Shown one piece after another: positions 24,755 through 27,332 of a DNA stretch of 27,332 nt. Both the position numbers and the translations under genes were made by a program. Within the stretch, counting starts at the first letter, position 1. The number at the start of each line of letters is the position of its first letter. The stretch comes from Salinisphaera sp. UBA1666. GTDB lineage: Bacteria > Pseudomonadota > Gammaproteobacteria > Nevskiales > Salinisphaeraceae. The notes below the pieces were generated by a model. The model searched no databases and was not told where the DNA came from. It worked only from the letters and a program-made list of their open reading frames with translations. The stretch is from contig DCKU01000067.1 of assembly GCA_002320455.1 (NCBI GenBank), forward strand, positions 1-27,332. The letters run 5' to 3'.

Positions 24755-25438
24755 CTAGCCCACGGCCCAGGCAAACGCGGCGTCGCATTGCAACGTCAAC
24801 GGATCGAGCAGGGCCAATGGCGCATCCCGGGCTTCGATCAGCCCGGGGAGCTCGGTACAGGCCAATACCGCTGCGCCGCAGTCCGCGTGGCGTGTCCAGA
24901 GCCGGGCAAACCAGCCGGGCGCTTCCGGTACCGGTTGCCCTTGACTGGCACGTTGCTGAAACCCTTGAACGACGTCGCGATCGTCGGCGTTGGGAATTGT
25001 CACATCGAGACCGGTAGCGGCCAGTCTGTTGGCGTAGTAGCCGTTTTCCATGGTGAAGCGCGTGCCCAACAGCAGCACGCGATCATGACCGGCGCCGCGG
25101 GCAGCCGCCGCCGTGACGTCGACCATATGAATGACCGGCAGCGCCGGGCGTTGCGCAACGTCTAGCTCGTCGAGTGCTCGGTGGAGCGTATTGCAACAGA
25201 TCACCAGACAATCCGGGCCCATCGCTTCCAGCTCGGCCAAACGGTCGGCGAACAGCGCGCGGGCTGTTTCCCAATCGTTTTCGTAGCGGCTAACCAGCGG
25301 GGCGTAGTCCACGCTTTTCAGGATCAGTTCGGCCGAATGGGGTGCGCCGAAATACGCCTGCGCGCGCTCGTTCAGATCGCGGTAGTAATCGATCGTCGAG
25401 GCCCAGCTGGTGCCGCCGAGCAGGCCGATCGTCTTCAT
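24755..25438 (-). CDS. Aspartate/glutamate racemase-family amino-acid racemase (YgeA-like)
   Basis: The 227-residue protein starts MKTIGLLGGTSWASTIDYYR, as in YgeA-type racemases. The two catalytic cysteines of this cofactor-independent family are visible: Cys82 in VICCNTLH and Cys194 in VLACTELPGL. Such enzymes interconvert L- and D-amino acids, often with broad specificity (homoserine and others in E. coli YgeA) rather than only aspartate. The start codon overlaps the stop of the upstream LysE/RhtB exporter gene (ATGA), so exporter and racemase are made together and may handle the same amino acid. The exact substrate is unknown. Confidence 0.9.
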   Translation of the reverse strand: MKTIGLLGGTSWASTIDYYRDLNERAQAYFGAPHSAELILKSVDYAPLVSRYENDWETARALFADRLAELEAMGPDCLVICCNTLHRALDELDVAQRPALPVIHMVDVTAAAARGAGHDRVLLLGTRFTMENGYYANRLAATGLDVTIPNADDRDVVQGFQQRASQGQPVPEAPGWFARLWTRHADCGAAVLACTELPGLIEARDAPLALLDPLTLQCDAAFAWAVG

Positions 25439-26076
25439 GGAGCGTCTTCAAAAGCCAACCGCCCGGCCAGGGCGATGAACAGCCCGCCCGTCAGCCGGCT
25501 GACCGCCGCGCCAAAGCGCTGAACGCCCGGCCGGCGCGCGAGCCCGGCCGCGGCCGCGGCAACGCCGACGTTGACCAGCGTGCCGGTGATATTGAACGTC
25601 AGGCCCAACAGGAGTAGCGCCGTGGTGTGGTGTGTTGCCTCTGGCGAGACGAACTGGGGCAGGAACGCGACGAAGAACAGAGCAATTTTTGGGTTGAGCA
25701 GGTTCACGAGTACGCCGCTGCGCCAGACGCCGGCCAGCGACTGTACGTCTTGAGGCGCGCCGGATGCCGGATCCGCCGCCGGGGCGCGTCCTCGGGCCAG
25801 CAACAGCTTGACGCCGAGATACAGCAGATACGCCACACCCAACCATTTGATACAGGCAAAGGCAGACGCCGAAGTGGCCAGCAGCGCCGACAATCCGACC
25901 ACGGCGGCTCCGATGTGAACAAGCGTGCCGCTAAACACGCCCAACGCGGCCACAACGCCGTGACGAACGCCGACGCGGGCCGCCTGCGTGCTGACGAACA
26001 GCATGTCAGCGCCGGGCGTGACGTTCAGCGCGATAGCACTGGCTAGAAACAACAGAAAGGTCTGAGGCTCCGGCAT
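25435..26076 (-). CDS. LysE/RhtB-family amino-acid exporter
   Basis: The 213-residue protein has about six membrane spans and family landmarks: ALNVTPGADMLFVSTQAARVGVRHGV at about 16-41, IKWLGVAYLLYLGVKLL at 76-92 and GVLVNLLNPKIALFFVAFLPQFV at 120-142. Members export amino acids such as homoserine, threonine, lysine or related metabolites across the inner membrane. The ATG is preceded by GGAGA at suitable spacing. It shares an operon with the racemase encoded downstream. This pairing suggests removal of a D- or L-amino acid, but substrate specificity is not readable from sequence. Confidence 0.92.
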   Translation of the reverse strand: MPEPQTFLLFLASAIALNVTPGADMLFVSTQAARVGVRHGVVAALGVFSGTLVHIGAAVVGLSALLATSASAFACIKWLGVAYLLYLGVKLLLARGRAPAADPASGAPQDVQSLAGVWRSGVLVNLLNPKIALFFVAFLPQFVSPEATHHTTALLLLGLTFNITGTLVNVGVAAAAAGLARRPGVQRFGAAVSRLTGGLFIALAGRLAFEDAP

Positions 26077-26108
26077 CGAGACGTCTCCTATCCTTGCGCA
26101 GCGCGGAT

Positions 26109-27056
26109 CTAGGTAATGGCCAGATGCTGGCGAAGCGCCGCGGTGATGCGATCGAGCAGATGATTGCTGGCCTCCAGCCAGGCCGGCATTTCGATGAAGC
26201 CGTGAATCACGCCGGGATAATGGGCGTGATCGACCGCGACATCGTCGTCGGCCAGGCGCGCGGCGTAGAGTACGCCTTCATCCATGAGCACGTCGGCCCC
26301 CGCCGTGACCACCAGCGCGTCGGCTGTGCCCTCGAGTGTCTCGGCCAGCACCGGCGAGACACGCCAGTCCAGCGGATCGGTATTGGCATCCACGCTGCGC
26401 TCGCCGAACCAGGCCATCAGTTCGGCGGTCAACGGCGGAAAATGGGCGTTGCGGCCTTTTGAGGGATACTGGCCGGCCGACTCACGCAGATCGGTGGCCG
26501 GATAAACCAGAACCTGCAGCGACAGTGGCCAGCCGGCGTCGCGGGCGGCGAGTGCCACCACCGCCGACAGATGCCCGCCGGCGCTGTCGCCGCCCACGGC
26601 CATACGCTGTACGTCTATTTCAAACGCAGCGGCGTGTTGCACGAGATAGCCATAGGCTGCGATGGCATCGTCGGATGACGCCGGCAGACAGTGTTCGGGC
26701 GCGAGTCGGTAATCCACCGCCACCACCTGGCACGCGGCCCGCTCGGCCAGCTGTCGGCACACGCGGTCATGGGAGTCCAGATCGCCCAGCACCCAGCCAC
26801 CGCCGTGGAAATACACGAGCGTTGGGGCGGCGCCCGCGGACAGCGCCCGTGGCCGATAGCGCCGGGCACCGATCGTGCGGCCATCGAGGGCGATGTCTTG
26901 ATCGACGACTGAGGCCATGTCGACCGGCTCGCCGCCGCTCTGGGCCAGCGTATCGATATAGAACTGGCGGGCCTCGGCCAACCCTAGGTCGGTAAACGAG
27001 ACCGCAGCCTCTCGCATCTTAGCGACGACGCCGGCAGCTTCGGGGGTCAGGGACAT
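26109..27056 (-). CDS. HSL-family alpha/beta hydrolase (esterase/lipase)
   Basis: Started at ATG 27056 (MSLTPEAAGVVAKMREAA), the product has 315 residues, typical of bacterial hormone-sensitive-lipase-like esterases. YFHGGGWVLG at 82-91 supplies the oxyanion hole, VAVDYRLAPEHCLPA is conserved, GDSAGG at 156-161 carries the nucleophile Ser158, and the later ADVLMDEG and GVIHGF hold the Asp and His of the triad. No signal peptide is present, so it is cytoplasmic. It should hydrolyse short-chain esters; the natural substrate is unknown. It lies 32 bp upstream of the exporter on the same strand, perhaps co-transcribed. The in-frame ATG at 27101 adds an unconserved segment. Confidence 0.9.
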   Translation of the reverse strand: MSLTPEAAGVVAKMREAAVSFTDLGLAEARQFYIDTLAQSGGEPVDMASVVDQDIALDGRTIGARRYRPRALSAGAAPTLVYFHGGGWVLGDLDSHDRVCRQLAERAACQVVAVDYRLAPEHCLPASSDDAIAAYGYLVQHAAAFEIDVQRMAVGGDSAGGHLSAVVALAARDAGWPLSLQVLVYPATDLRESAGQYPSKGRNAHFPPLTAELMAWFGERSVDANTDPLDWRVSPVLAETLEGTADALVVTAGADVLMDEGVLYAARLADDDVAVDHAHYPGVIHGFIEMPAWLEASNHLLDRITAALRQHLAIT

Positions 27057-27182
27057 GGCGGGTTCTCGGCAGCGCGTGGAATGATTCGGCCTTGATAGCA
27101 CGATCGGCCGGCGGTCTGCAGATCAGGCGGGTGGGCGCGGACCTTGTATTGACGGCGAGCCGTCACAACACTCGTGTATACC

Positions 27183-27200
27183 CCACCCCAGGTGGGGTGG
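27183..27200. promoter_or_regulatory. CsoR-like operator upstream of the HMA gene
   Basis: CCACCCCAGGTGGGGTGG is a perfect 8-bp-arm dyad around GG, framed by TATAC on the left and AATAC on the right. It closely resembles the GC-rich pseudo-palindromes described for copper-sensing CsoR repressors. It overlaps the likely -10 region (TGTATA or TATACC near 27175-27182), with TTGACG at 27149-27154 as a possible -35 and a second dyad, GACGGC-GA-GCCGTC (27151-27164), over it. Copper-responsive repression of the downstream gene is inferred. Confidence 0.55.
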
Positions 27201-27220
27201 AATACTCATCGGAGCCTTGA

Positions 27221-27332
27221 ATGAAACTACTCATTAAAGACATGACGTGTGAACACTGCGCGGCCGCAGTGCGCGATGCGCTGACTGACGTCGACGGCGT
27301 GATACAGGTCTGAGCTGGACCCGATCGGTTGG
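27221..27332 (+). pseudogene. Heavy-metal-associated (CopZ-like) protein, apparent frameshift, cut by the window end
   Basis: From the ATG at 27221, preceded by GGAG (27211-27214), the frame reads MKLLIKDMTCEHCAAAVRDA and ends at TGA after 30 residues. MTCEHC is the MxCxxC copper-binding motif of HMA domains, which are normally 65-70 residues long. If the T at 27311 is skipped, the sequence continues in frame as Glu-Leu-Asp-Pro-Ile-Gly-Trp, which fits the second beta strand of the fold. The gene therefore looks broken by one extra base, or the base is a sequencing error. A P-type ATPase N-terminus is an alternative to a free chaperone; the window ends too soon to tell. Confidence 0.65.

Noticed and set aside
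26078..26087. Palindrome GAGACGTCTC upstream of the exporter gene
   Set aside because: It contains the Shine-Dalgarno sequence and is short; chance or a restriction-site-like palindrome is enough to explain it.
1..27332. CRISPR arrays, tRNA or rRNA genes
   Set aside because: No regularly spaced repeats, tRNA cloverleaf or rRNA-like sequence was recognised by reading; a tRNAscan and Infernal run would settle it.

Overview
The window is GC-rich, densely packed bacterial chromosome. Gene content (choline sulfatase, carnitine catabolism to glycine betaine, galactonate catabolism, a CFA-type methyltransferase, IS481, class C acid phosphatase) fits a halotolerant or marine proteobacterium, most likely a gammaproteobacterium. 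The genus cannot be fixed from sequence alone; Salinisphaera- or Halomonas-like organisms are a guess.

Layout. 1-4.0 kb: a PRISE-type short-chain reductase gene diverges from a LysR regulator, which overlaps a CocE/NonD-type alpha/beta hydrolase by an ATGA. 4.1-7.1 kb: a DUF1295 membrane reductase-like gene, then a 277-bp structured repeat element bounded by near-perfect 19-nt inverted repeats, then a CFA-like methyltransferase and a secreted protein of unknown function, closed by a bidirectional terminator. 7.1-11.2 kb: a class I aminotransferase divergent from a D-2-hydroxyacid dehydrogenase, followed by a succinate-semialdehyde-type aldehyde dehydrogenase and a terminator. 11.3-12.75 kb: an IS481-family insertion sequence enclosed between two inverted copies of a roughly 88-bp repeat. 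12.8-18.0 kb: a compatible-solute region with a leftward carnitine operon (BKACE, L-carnitine dehydrogenase, hotdog thioesterase), a divergent AbrB-type membrane protein and choline sulfatase betC. 18.2-21.0 kb: a translationally coupled FecB/BtuF-FecCD-ATPase uptake system for a siderophore or corrinoid. 21.1-22.0 kb: a class C acid phosphatase interrupted by an in-frame amber codon. 22.0-24.7 kb: galactonate genes dgoK-dgoA-dgoD. 24.75-27.06 kb: leftward genes for an Asp/Glu-type racemase, a LysE/RhtB exporter and an HSL-family esterase. 27.2 kb to the end: a metal-binding HMA gene behind a CsoR-like operator, with an apparent +1 frameshift.

How the genes work together. The carnitine operon should oxidise L-carnitine, cleave dehydrocarnitine with acetyl-CoA and release glycine betaine from betainyl-CoA, while BetC releases choline from choline-O-sulfate, itself a betaine precursor. 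Both therefore converge on one osmoprotectant. The dgo genes form the full D-galactonate to pyruvate plus glyceraldehyde-3-phosphate route. The most unusual structures are the folded 277-bp element upstream of the methyltransferase, the IS481 copy enclosed in a large inverted repeat, and two genes that look broken by single changes.
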